Below, in pieces: positions 1 through 5,576 of a DNA stretch of 5,576 bases. The position numbers and the translations under genes are program-made. The notes below the pieces were generated by a model, which was not told the origin of the DNA, did not search any database, and saw only the letters and a program-made list of their open reading frames with translations. The DNA is taken from NCBI GenBank assembly GCA_023380915.1, contig JAMCSM010000092.1, positions 1 through 5,576 on the forward strand. Reading direction: 5' to 3'. Source of the stretch: Actinomycetota bacterium (lineage in GTDB: Bacteria; Actinomycetota; Humimicrobiia; Humimicrobiales; Humimicrobiaceae). Numbering within the stretch: the first letter of the stretch is position 1; each line of letters begins with the position of its first letter.

Positions 1-601
1 TCTATGGCCTCTTATTTCAGCTTCATATATTAGAACTTATTTGGATTGGTTGGTTGAACTTCCTTGGTCTGTCTCATCTTCAAATAATGTCGATATTAAA
101 AAAGCAGAACATATTTTAAACGATGATCATTTCGGTTTAAAAAAAATTAAAGAAAGGATACTTGAATATCTGGCTGTTTTGGAACTCAGAAAAAGAAAAA
201 ATACTTCTAAAAAAGAATATCCTCCTACTATTCTCTGTTTTGTAGGACCGCCAGGTGTTGGTAAAACATCGCTTGGAAAATCAATTGCCAGAGCACTCGG
301 TAGAAAATTTGTCAAAATATCATTGGGAGGTATTAGAGATGAAGCTGAAATAAGAGGCCATAGAAGAACATATGTTGGAGCGATGCCAGGTAGAATCATT
401 CAAGGCATAAAACAAGGAGGGACAAAAAATCCTGTTTTCATGCTAGATGAGATAAAGTGGGAAGAGACTATAGAGGAGATCCTTCAGCTGCTCTTCTTGA
501 AGCTTTGGATCCGGAGCAAAATCATGCGTTTTCGGATCATTATCTTGAAGTTAACTTTGACTTGTCAGATGTTTTTTTTATTACTACGGCAAATATTTTA
601 G
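1..601 (+). CDS. lon: Lon protease, N-terminal/ATPase fragment (5' cut by window, frameshifted at 3' end)
   Basis: This is the upstream part of an ATP-dependent Lon protease, the cytosolic AAA+ machine that unfolds and degrades damaged or regulatory proteins. The frame is open from base 2, so the TTG at 41 is an internal Leu, not a start; most of the N-terminal substrate-binding region lies outside the window. Visible in order: [13 protein letters not shown] at the end of the N-terminal region, [17 protein letters not shown], Walker [10 protein letters not shown] (245-271), [28 protein letters not shown], and Walker [10 protein letters not shown] (428-454). All match E. coli and B. subtilis Lon closely. 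After Ile at 452-454 the frame leaves the family: the expected DKxxxDxRGDPS continues one frame back, from 451. The residues read from 455 to the stop at 599-601 (starting WEETIEEI) are out-of-frame translation. Alone, this fragment has no arginine finger and no protease domain. Family identity is certain; whether the break is in the genome or the assembly is not. Confidence 0.93.
   Translation, partial: LWPLISASYIRTYLDWLVELPWSVSSSNNVDIKKAEHILNDDHFGLKKIKERILEYLAVLELRKRKNTSKKEYPPTILCFVGPPGVGKTSLGKSIARALGRKFVKISLGGIRDEAEIRGHRRTYVGAMPGRIIQGIKQGGTKNPVFMLDEIKWEETIEEILQLLFLKLWIRSKIMRFRIIILKLTLTCQMFFLLLRQIF
446..476 (+). other. Frameshift site in lon (loss of one GATA unit)
   Basis: The family sequence [16 protein letters not shown] needs GAT GAG ATA GAT AAA GTG. 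The window has only gatgagataaagtg, which is exactly one gata unit short of the expected gatagata. Upstream codons GAT GAG ATA are at 446-454; downstream codons GAT AAA GTG GGA begin at 451. The loss of 4 bases shifts the frame by -1 and removes the Asp of DEIDK or its neighbour, depending on how the join is read. A short tandem contraction (slippage) or a sequencing or assembly error would both produce this. The true change is inferred from conservation, not from a second copy of the gene. Confidence 0.85.
455..476 (+). repeat. Short direct repeat, copy 1 (native lon sequence)
   Basis: The core ggaagagactatagagg (460-476) is identical to 1933-1949. Extended leftward to 455, the two copies match over 21 bases except for one extra G here (aagtggg against aagtgg). 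In this copy the bases encode the conserved Lon residues VGRDYRG in frame, so this is the original sequence. The repeat starts immediately after the lon frameshift site. Confidence 0.9.
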
Positions 602-1578
602 ATACAGTTCCTGATGCTTTGCTTGATAGACTGGAAGTTATACATTTTCCAGGATATACAGAAGATGAGAAATTTAATATCAGTAAAGACCATTTGGTGA
701 ATAAACAGGCGGAAGCACATAGCATTACTCAAAAAGATGTAAAAATAACAGATAATGCATTAAAGATATTGATAAGAAGATATACCAGGGAAGCAGGAGT
801 TCGCGATCTTGAAAGACAGATTGCCGCTATCTACAGAAAAGTAGGTAGGGAAATTATTGAGGGTAAAATAAATAATAAAACAGTAGGAGCTTCAGATGTA
901 CCTAAATATTTAGGTCCATTCAAATTCTCTTCCCAGATGATTGAAGAAAAAGATACGATAGGCATATCAACAGGTCTAGCTTGGACTCAGGCTGGAGGAG
1001 ATATATTATTCATCGAAGTTGCGATTATGCCGGGTAAAGGATCCTTAACGCTAACCGGACATTTAGGTGAGGTGATGAAAGAATCTTGCCAAGCTGCTTT
1101 AAGTTATATAAGGGCACGATGGGAGACATTTGGTTTAACAAGAGATTTTTTTAATAAAATAGATATTCATGTTCATGTACCTGAAGGTGCTGTACCTAAA
1201 GACGGTCCATCTGCGGGAATAGCAATTTCAACCGCGATGGTCTCTGCTTTAACCAAAATTCCAGTAAGGCGAGATGTCGGTATGACAGGAGAAATTACCT
1301 TAAGAGGGAGAGCTTTGGAAATTGGTGGAGTAAAAGAAAAAGTTATAGCAGCTCATAGGGCAGGTATTCATACAATTATTATGCCTAAAGATAATAAGAA
1401 AGATTTGGAAGACATACCTAAATACGTCTTAAATGATCTGCACTTTGTTTTTGTATCACACATGGATGATGTTTTAAAAGTTGCATTGGTTTTTCCAAAA
1501 AAACAGCAAGGTACTCAATTTAATCTGAAAAAAGAATTTGTTCAAATGCAAAAGACGCAGATAAAGAAACAAAACTAA
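457..1578 (+). CDS. lon: Lon protease, C-terminal fragment (rest of AAA+ module and Ser-Lys protease domain)
   Basis: This continues the same Lon gene in the -1 frame relative to the upstream fragment; the matching sequence actually begins with GAT AAA GTG (DKV) at 451. The GTG at 457 could serve as a formal start but is the internal Val of [12 protein letters not shown]. Visible in order: [17 protein letters not shown], sensor region [13 protein letters not shown], arginine-finger-like LLDRLEVI, the small helical domain with [14 protein letters not shown], then the protease domain with [26 protein letters not shown] and [19 protein letters not shown]. The nucleophile Ser (E. coli Ser679) is the TCT at 1210-1212; the paired Lys (E. 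coli Lys722), 43 residues later in IGGVKEK, is the AAA at 1339-1341. The C terminus [12 protein letters not shown] and a short basic tail are complete, ending TAA. Both catalytic residues are intact, and there is no second frame break in this part. The stop overlaps the convergent FemA/FemB gene by 4 bases. Confidence 0.94.
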   Translation: MGRDYRGDPSAALLEALDPEQNHAFSDHYLEVNFDLSDVFFITTANILDTVPDALLDRLEVIHFPGYTEDEKFNISKDHLVNKQAEAHSITQKDVKITDNALKILIRRYTREAGVRDLERQIAAIYRKVGREIIEGKINNKTVGASDVPKYLGPFKFSSQMIEEKDTIGISTGLAWTQAGGDILFIEVAIMPGKGSLTLTGHLGEVMKESCQAALSYIRARWETFGLTRDFFNKIDIHVHVPEGAVPKDGPSAGIAISTAMVSALTKIPVRRDVGMTGEITLRGRALEIGGVKEKVIAAHRAGIHTIIMPKDNKKDLEDIPKYVLNDLHFVFVSHMDDVLKVALVFPKKQQGTQFNLKKEFVQMQKTQIKKQN

Positions 1579-1850
1579 ATTAACCTTTTTATTCTGAGAA
1601 ATATTTTTCTAGCTTCGTTTAAATGATTATATATTTGATAGAGCTTATTGTTTATTACTAAATCATAACTTCCGGTAAGCTCGACATATTTTCCTCCATA
1701 ACCTTCTTTAAACCTGGTAAAACCTGCCCATGAACTGTCATGATGACTTGTGGAGAAATCAGGAGCTAATGATCCCCACATATCAAATTTCTTAAGCTGC
1801 ATTTTTTTGCCAAACCTTATGGATTCCCACATGAGTAAATTGGATGCCAT
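1575..1850 (-). CDS. FemA/FemB-family ligase, C-terminal fragment (downstream of in-frame TAG)
   Basis: This is the C-terminal part of the FemA/FemB-family protein whose N-terminal part lies upstream on the same strand in the same reading frame (the two start points differ by 726 bases, a multiple of three). The ATG at 1850 is an internal Met: the frame is open back to the TAG at 1943-1941, and the intervening residues (SLPLASYELFHFKEYLYYPYGGTSTQYRNY) are typical of the second GNAT-like fold of FemAB proteins. Visible motifs are [55 protein letters not shown] and the Arg/Lys-rich end [10 protein letters not shown]. The last 90 residues are complete and end TAG. Translation from Met 1850 would lack half of the second domain and is unlikely to be active. 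The stop overlaps the lon stop by 4 bases on the opposite strand. Confidence 0.88.
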   Translation of the reverse strand: MASNLLMWESIRFGKKMQLKKFDMWGSLAPDFSTSHHDSSWAGFTRFKEGYGGKYVELTGSYDLVINNKLYQIYNHLNEARKIFLRIKRLI

Positions 1851-1928
1851 ATAGTTTCTATATTGAGTTGATGTCCCACCGTATGGGTAATATAAGTATT
1901 CTTTAAAATGAAAAAGCTCATATGATGC

Positions 1929-1949
1929 AAGTGGAAGAGACTATAGAGG
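1929..1949 (+). repeat. Short direct repeat, copy 2 (lon-like patch inside the FemA/FemB gene)
   Basis: Bases 1933-1949 are identical to 460-476 in lon, in the same plus-strand orientation, 1473 bases away. Extended to 1929 the match is 21 bases with a single-G gap. Here the sequence is antisense to the FemA/FemB gene. It makes up codons CCT CTA TAG TCT CTT, the five codons that disagree with the family, plus the flanking CCA CTT, which agree. The TAG stop is at 1943-1941 within it. The right edge of identity to lon (1949) coincides with the edge of the discordant codons. Confidence 0.9.
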
Positions 1950-2576
1950 GGCTATTAATATATGGGCGATTCCGTTTTTTAAATTTTTCCAGACTATTTT
2001 ATGATAATTATAATCATGCCCGAAATACTTTTGTCTTTTACAGGTTTCAAAATATAATTTAATAAAGATAGAAAATCCTTTATCATCTGATATTTCTCTG
2101 ACAATGACACCCTTTTTTTGCGCTAGCTTTATATTGTAACGTGTTTTTGGTTTCATCTGCATGAGAAGTATATTTTCATTTTTCTGAAGGTCTATTACTT
2201 GTGTCCACGTTGGAAAAAGGGGGTGGGGAGATTTAACTAACATTTTTTTATTATTTCCTATGTTCTCAATATTTGGCTCGAACTTAATAAAAATAATTCT
2301 GTTTTTTTTGGCATACGACCTGAAAAAATCCATAGCCTTTAATGATGGGATTACCGATCGGGGTACGTAACCTATATAAAATGACGTTTTAGGAATCTGA
2401 TGAATCGTTAACTGATAGACATTATTTAAATTAACCTGATCGGTCTCCATTATTCTTACGACCTTAATTCCCATTTCCTTCCTTGCTTCTCCCCATTCCC
2501 AAGCCTGTAATGGATGAGTGGCATAATTATTCCATTTTAAATGGTCAAATTGATCATCAACTATTTTTATTTGCAT
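1941..2576 (-). CDS. FemA/FemB-family peptidoglycan interpeptide ligase, N-terminal fragment (premature amber stop)
   Basis: Members of this family use aminoacyl-tRNA to add residues to the lipid II or peptidoglycan stem peptide, building the interpeptide bridge at the inner face of the membrane. Visible: HPLQAWEWGEARKEMGIKVVRI (residues 21-42), the first GNAT-like fold with FYIGYVPRSVIP (66-77), FIKFEPNIEN, and the diagnostic stretch MKPKTRYNIKLAQKKGV (141-157), followed by FSIFIKLYFETCKRQKYFGHD and GIAHILIA. After Ala209 the expected family run (roughly A-E-Y-x-G-K-P-L-A) is replaced by A-P-L-stop-S-L-P-L-A. The TAG is codon 212; read through, the whole gene would be 334 codons including its own stop, close to normal for the family. 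The ATG at 2576 follows the upstream gene's TAA with no gap and no evident Shine-Dalgarno, suggesting coupled translation. The specific amino acid transferred cannot be told from sequence. Confidence 0.88.
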   Translation of the reverse strand: MQIKIVDDQFDHLKWNNYATHPLQAWEWGEARKEMGIKVVRIMETDQVNLNNVYQLTIHQIPKTSFYIGYVPRSVIPSLKAMDFFRSYAKKNRIIFIKFEPNIENIGNNKKMLVKSPHPLFPTWTQVIDLQKNENILLMQMKPKTRYNIKLAQKKGVIVREISDDKGFSIFIKLYFETCKRQKYFGHDYNYHKIVWKNLKNGIAHILIAPL

Positions 2577-3017
2577 TTAAGAATATTTAAAAAAATAAAT
2601 AAAACTTAATCCGGATATTATCGAATTAATAACGAAATAAAGAATTAGGATGAAGTAGGAAAGACTGATCGAAAATCTGCTTTCTGGCGTTAGAAAATGT
2701 GTTTTTTTAAAAATTCGCATTAACCAGGATCCGCTTCCCCAGCTGTGACCGACAAGAAATATTAAGCTTACAAAAAAATTTAGAGGAAAAATAAGAGTTT
2801 TGACTAAAATATAAGTTAAAACAAACCATATCAGTGCGCCTAGGATAAATAAATAGGGACTGGTTTGAAGTATTAGATAGGCAGGACTGGCCTCATTCAC
2901 TTTCTTATGATTTTGCCAATATTCTTTATCCTGGCCAAATAAAGTCAACGCACCATCAGTAAGCTGAGGTAGAACAAAGGAAAAAAACAGCGGATTAAAT
3001 TTAATTAAATCCATCAT
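2577..3017 (-). CDS. Small multi-pass membrane protein, function unknown
   Basis: I do not recognise a characterised function for this 146-residue protein. It appears to have four hydrophobic segments: about residues 8-27 (weak, interrupted by PQLTDG), 54-72, 77-93 and 117-143. Polar features stand out. QLTDGALTLFGQ (18-29) and, after a short loop, VNEASPAYLIL (40-50) resemble the Asp...Thr plus NEANP pattern of small DUF5658-like membrane proteins; this is a pattern resemblance only. A third motif, GHSWGSGSW (90-98), follows segment three, and a basic loop MRIFKKTH (100-107) suggests a cytoplasmic side there. It starts ATG-ATG 5 bases after the preceding glycosyltransferase stop, and its TAA abuts the FemA/FemB start codon directly, so it is almost certainly co-transcribed and coupled with envelope genes. 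A role in glycan or peptidoglycan assembly is a guess from context. Confidence 0.8.
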   Translation of the reverse strand: MMDLIKFNPLFFSFVLPQLTDGALTLFGQDKEYWQNHKKVNEASPAYLILQTSPYLFILGALIWFVLTYILVKTLIFPLNFFVSLIFLVGHSWGSGSWLMRIFKKTHFLTPESRFSISLSYFILILYFVINSIISGLSFIYFFKYS

Positions 3018-3022
3018 AATTT

Positions 3023-4141
3023 TTATATAGTTCCAGCATTTTTAATAACTTCAAGCGTCTTTTCAGCACACGATTGCCATGAGAACATTTTAACCCTGTT
3101 TTTTCCTTTTGCGATTAAATTAGTTCTAAGTTCCAAATTATTTTTTAGTTCCATCAATTTATCGAATAGATTATTTTCGTCTTTTGGATCAAAATATAAT
3201 GCGGCGTCTCCGGCGATCTCAGGCAAGGAAGAACTGAAAGAACAAACTACCGGGCAGGAAAAACTCATAGCTTCAACTACAGGGATTCCAAATCCTTCAT
3301 AAAATGAAGGAAGCACAAAACAAAAAGCGTTTCGATAAAGTTCAGATAAGTATTTGTCATTTACATAACCTAAAAATAATACGTCATCTTCAAGTTGTGT
3401 TTCTTTTACCTCTCGAAAAATTTTATCATACATCCAGCCTTTCTTTCCTACAATCACCAATTTATAGTCCGGATTTTCATTTCTATATTTTCTATAAGCT
3501 TTAAAAAGAGCGGTCAAATTTTTTCTTGGCTGGAGTGTCCCCACATACAAGATATATTTATGTTTTTTTATAGATGAGTGAATTGAAGGCGTAAAGTCGG
3601 GAATATTTTTAAGGTTTTTTTCGAATCCGTTATAAATTACATCAATTTTATCTTGAGCGGTAGCGTAGAATTTAATAATATCCTTTTTTGTAGTGTTTGA
3701 TACTGCTATTATTTTTTTTGATTTTTCTATGGCAAATTTGGTCCAGTTTTTTAACTTGTATAAATCGTTTTTTTTGAATTCATCGGGATAGTACATGTAG
3801 GAAAGATCATGTATTGTTACAACAGAAGGGAACGGGTTAAATCTTGGAACATAATGGGCAGGGGAAAAGAAAACATTAATTTTTGCTTTTGTTAAATATA
3901 AATATAAAAGCGAAATTGGTAAAAAGATTTGAGACCAAAAAAATTTTCCAGAAATTACCTTATATCTAAAATATTTATTTGACTCTGGCAGATCTTTTTT
4001 AGGATCATTTTTTAATAGAACGACAAACTGAAGATTGTCACTTGATTTCTTTTGAAAATATTCAAGTAATTTTAACGTATAAACCGAAACTCCAACTTTT
4101 TCTATAACATTTGCTTCATTACCATCAATACCGATAATCAT
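3023..4141 (-). CDS. GT4-family glycosyltransferase (MtfB/WbaZ-like)
   Basis: This is a retaining glycosyltransferase with the GT-B fold that moves a sugar from a nucleotide-sugar donor onto a glycan or lipid acceptor at the cytoplasmic face of the membrane. The N terminus MIIGIDGNEANVIEKVGVSVYTLKLL is typical of the mannosyltransferase-B-like GT4 subgroup and supports the ATG at 4141. Visible: FFSPAHYVPR (91-100), VVTIHDLSYMYYPDEF (107-122), IIAVSNTTKKDI (144-155), domain-linking YVGTLQPRKNL (199-209), LVIVGKKGW (228-236), VLFLGYV, and the E-x7-E donor-binding motif YEGFGIPVVEAM with Glu282 and Glu290, then SSLPEIAGDAALYFDP (304-319). At 372 residues it is full length. It starts 20 bases after the stop of a paralogous glycosyltransferase and is followed 5 bases later by a membrane protein. 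No Shine-Dalgarno is obvious. Donor and acceptor cannot be assigned from sequence alone. Confidence 0.93.
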   Translation of the reverse strand: MIIGIDGNEANVIEKVGVSVYTLKLLEYFQKKSSDNLQFVVLLKNDPKKDLPESNKYFRYKVISGKFFWSQIFLPISLLYLYLTKAKINVFFSPAHYVPRFNPFPSVVTIHDLSYMYYPDEFKKNDLYKLKNWTKFAIEKSKKIIAVSNTTKKDIIKFYATAQDKIDVIYNGFEKNLKNIPDFTPSIHSSIKKHKYILYVGTLQPRKNLTALFKAYRKYRNENPDYKLVIVGKKGWMYDKIFREVKETQLEDDVLFLGYVNDKYLSELYRNAFCFVLPSFYEGFGIPVVEAMSFSCPVVCSFSSSLPEIAGDAALYFDPKDENNLFDKLMELKNNLELRTNLIAKGKNRVKMFSWQSCAEKTLEVIKNAGTI

Positions 4142-4161
4142 ATTATTTAATTATTCAAACT

Positions 4162-5271
4162 TTAAGACTTTAAAGCACTTATCATTTTAGTGTAATATTT
4201 TTCCCAAGTGAATTTTGCCCCGTTTTTTAATCCTTTAACTGACAGACTGTTTCTCATTTTTTCATCTTTTATGAGTAAATTGAGACTGTTTTGTATATCC
4301 TCTTCTTTAAATGGATTAAATAGGTGTGCCGAATCGCCTGCAATCTCAGTCAAAGATGATGTATTTGAGGTCGTAACAGGTGCTCCAATTTGCATAGCTT
4401 CAATGACAGGATATCCATATCCTTCCCAAATAGATGGATAGATAAAAAATAAACATGAAGCATATAGTGCGTACAATTCATCATCACTGAGATAACCTAA
4501 GAATCTGACGTTTTGTTTTTTATTAAATTCATCCTGATCAATGCTTATTTTATCCCAGCCTTTTGGTCCGACGATTATAAGGTCGGGTTTAGGCATTTTT
4601 ACTTTCTGGTAAGCTTTTATTAAAGTCTTAATATTTTTTCTCGGTTCAAGCTTGCCTACAGACAATATAAAAGAATTCTTAATTCTATATTTTTTCAAAG
4701 TTTCATTGATTCTAATTAGTGATGGTTTTGTGATTTGAACTCCGGGATAATTAACAATTATTTTTTGGGGATTGAAGTTTAGTAATTCGATAAGATCTTT
4801 TTTGGTGGAATTGGAATCAGCAAAGATAAGTTTATCTTCTTCCTTAATTAATTTTAATCTTTTATTTTGTGTTCTTAGAATTTGGTTATGTACTGTTTCA
4901 GGATAGCGTAAAAAGGTGAGATCGTGTACGATTGTAGTTTTATTAGTGTTTATTTTCGGTTCCGTCCAATCGGAAGAGATGAACCAATCGATTTTATCGC
5001 CAAAATCCGGAGTCAAAATTTTTAAATTGTGTAAATCATTCCATAGTAGAGAGAGTATTGATGGAGGTACTTTCCACTTTATTAACTTATGATTAGATTT
5101 TTTAATTTTCAATTCTGTATTTAAATCCAATTGATTTCTTAAGGAAGAAAAAAAGAAATAGTATTGATTTATACTGTCATGGTCAAGGATATAATTTGTA
5201 AGACCGCTTGTAAATCTAGATACACCTGTTCCTTTATAAACAACCTGTGATATGTCAATCCCTAATTTCAT
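4162..5271 (-). CDS. GT4-family glycosyltransferase (second MtfB/WbaZ-like paralog)
   Basis: A full-length (369 residues) GT-B fold, GT4-family sugar transferase. The start MKLGIDISQVVYKGTGVSRFTSGL fits the subgroup's GID...GVxR opening, so the ATG at 5271 is well supported even though it lies 17 bases inside the upstream gene and lacks a visible Shine-Dalgarno. Visible: TTIVHDLTFLRYPETV (112-127), LIFADSNSTKKDL (148-160), VNYPGV (173-178), LSVGKLEPRKNIKTL (203-217), LIIVGPKGWDK (231-241), VRFLGYLSDDELYALY (255-270), and E-x7-E in WEGYGYPVIEAM with Glu283 and Glu291, followed by SSLTEIAGDSAHLFNP (305-320). It shares this layout with the next gene downstream, so the two are paralogs, though clearly diverged. 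They probably add successive sugars to the same surface glycan; that is inference from adjacency. Substrate is unknown. Confidence 0.93.
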   Translation of the reverse strand: MKLGIDISQVVYKGTGVSRFTSGLTNYILDHDSINQYYFFFSSLRNQLDLNTELKIKKSNHKLIKWKVPPSILSLLWNDLHNLKILTPDFGDKIDWFISSDWTEPKINTNKTTIVHDLTFLRYPETVHNQILRTQNKRLKLIKEEDKLIFADSNSTKKDLIELLNFNPQKIIVNYPGVQITKPSLIRINETLKKYRIKNSFILSVGKLEPRKNIKTLIKAYQKVKMPKPDLIIVGPKGWDKISIDQDEFNKKQNVRFLGYLSDDELYALYASCLFFIYPSIWEGYGYPVIEAMQIGAPVTTSNTSSLTEIAGDSAHLFNPFKEEDIQNSLNLLIKDEKMRNSLSVKGLKNGAKFTWEKYYTKMISALKS

Positions 5272-5576
5272 GTCTTTTAATTTTTTGATAAATAATTTCT
5301 AACTGGTGTGATATTTTTTCATAACTGTAATATTTTTTGACAAGCAAATAGGAATTGGTTCTAAGCTTTTCAAATAATACTTTATCAGTCAGTACAGTTT
5401 TAGTTTTTCTTACAAAATCGTCCGGGTTTTTTGCGATAAGTACATCTTCGTTGTCTTTGACCATTAGTCCGGCCACACCTGTTTTTGTTGAAATAATCGG
5501 TAAACCAGTGGACATGGCCGCGAGAATTTTTAATCTTGTTCCTCCTGGTCCGAAAATCGATACTGACGATCTAACA
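5255..5576 (-). CDS. Glycosyltransferase, C-terminal part (5' end beyond window)
   Basis: This is the C-terminal end of a GT4-like (group 1) glycosyltransferase whose start lies past the right edge. The frame is open to base 5575, so the ATG at 5515 is an internal Met. The visible part begins VRSSVSIFGPGGTRLKILAAMSTGLPIISTKTGVAGL, the donor-binding segment of the second Rossmann-like domain, then DNEDVLIAKNPDDFVRKTKTVLTD and the closing helix YYSYEKISHQLEIIYQKI. This GTRLKIL type differs from the EGxGxPxxEAM type of the two downstream genes, so it belongs to another GT4 subgroup. At the place where related proteins usually read KILEAM, it has KILAAM, with Ala for the second Glu of E-x7-E. The stretch before GPGGT also looks two or three residues shorter than in usual relatives. 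Its TGA overlaps the next gene's start by 17 bases, consistent with one operon. Confidence 0.85.
   Translation of the reverse strand, partial: VRSSVSIFGPGGTRLKILAAMSTGLPIISTKTGVAGLMVKDNEDVLIAKNPDDFVRKTKTVLTDKVLFEKLRTNSYLLVKKYYSYEKISHQLEIIYQKIKRHEIRD

Noticed and set aside
446..470. Programmed -1 ribosomal frameshift in lon
   Set aside because: No X-XXY-YYZ slippery heptamer is present in frame, and a -1 shift here would still drop a residue from the conserved DEIDK. Lon is not known to be made by frameshifting.
127..725. Minus-strand reading frames opposite lon (127-399 and 540-725)
   Set aside because: They lie wholly opposite conserved Lon codons and show no recognisable protein features; they are shadows of the real gene.
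1590..1612. Weak hairpin (agaaa...tttct) near the lon/FemA-FemB junction as a terminator
   Set aside because: The stem is short and A/T only, lies within the FemA/FemB coding end, and has no convincing following U-run; it could occur by chance in this AT-rich sequence.
1941..1943. TAG read as an amino acid (pyrrolysine or a recoded stop) in the FemA/FemB gene
   Set aside because: The same gene ends with TAG, the four codons around the internal TAG also disagree with the family, and the stretch matches lon. This points to sequence replacement, not recoding.
455..1949. Mobile element flanked by 17-base target-site duplications
   Set aside because: The interval contains only the 3' parts of lon and the FemA/FemB gene, with no transposase, recombinase or terminal inverted repeats. 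The left repeat is conserved lon coding sequence.
3304..4441. Plus-strand reading frames opposite the glycosyltransferases (3304-3504, 3395-3577, 4208-4441)
   Set aside because: They are opposite conserved GT4 motifs, have no supporting start context or recognisable domains, and are best explained as antisense shadows.
1..5576. Alternative genetic code with TGA as Gly (as in Gracilibacteria/Absconditabacteria)
   Set aside because: No in-frame TGA occurs inside the conserved proteins, glycines are coded by GGN, and TGA ends the partial glycosyltransferase at 5255-5257 just after the next gene begins.

Overview
The window is AT-rich and almost entirely coding. It uses standard stop codons, with TAA, TAG and TGA all acting as terminators, and it has no intergenic gap longer than 20 bases. 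Gene content, very tight packing and protein style (GT4 enzymes opening with GIDGNEANV-like N termini, a FemA/FemB ligase, a small membrane protein) suggest a Candidate Phyla Radiation / Patescibacteria genome, possibly Microgenomates. This is an inference from style only; no 16S rRNA or other marker gene is present.

Layout. Plus strand, 1-1578: the 3' two-thirds of an ATP-dependent Lon protease, covering the end of the N-terminal region, the AAA+ module and the Ser-Lys protease domain. A 4-base loss just after Walker B, near 451-454, splits it into two overlapping reading frames. Minus strand, 1575-5576: a unidirectional run transcribed toward Lon. In transcription order it holds a GT4-like glycosyltransferase cut by the window edge (5576-5255), a complete GT4 glycosyltransferase (5271-4162), a second, paralogous GT4 glycosyltransferase (4141-3023), a small multi-pass membrane protein of unknown function (3017-2577) and a FemA/FemB-family peptidoglycan interpeptide ligase (2576-1575). 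An in-frame TAG breaks the FemA/FemB gene at 1943-1941. Spacings along the run are a 17-base overlap, then gaps of 20, 5 and 0 bases, so it is probably one operon whose promoter lies beyond the right edge. Lon and the FemA/FemB gene converge and overlap tail to tail by 4 bases.

How the genes fit together. Three sugar transferases, a membrane protein and a FemAB-type aminoacyl ligase suggest a cell-envelope locus for surface glycan assembly and peptidoglycan cross-bridge building. Lon is a general quality-control protease on the other strand and probably has no functional link.

The most unusual observation is that both broken genes are broken at the same short sequence. The 17-mer ggaagagactatagagg occurs at 460-476 in lon, where it encodes the conserved GRDYRG motif. 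It occurs again at 1933-1949 inside the FemA/FemB gene, where it replaces five codons, breaks the family pattern and supplies the premature TAG. The lon frameshift lies only a few bases from the other copy. The FemAB copy therefore looks like a small patch copied from lon, through either a real templated mutation or an assembly error. No mobile element, CRISPR array, RNA gene or clearly new system is visible.
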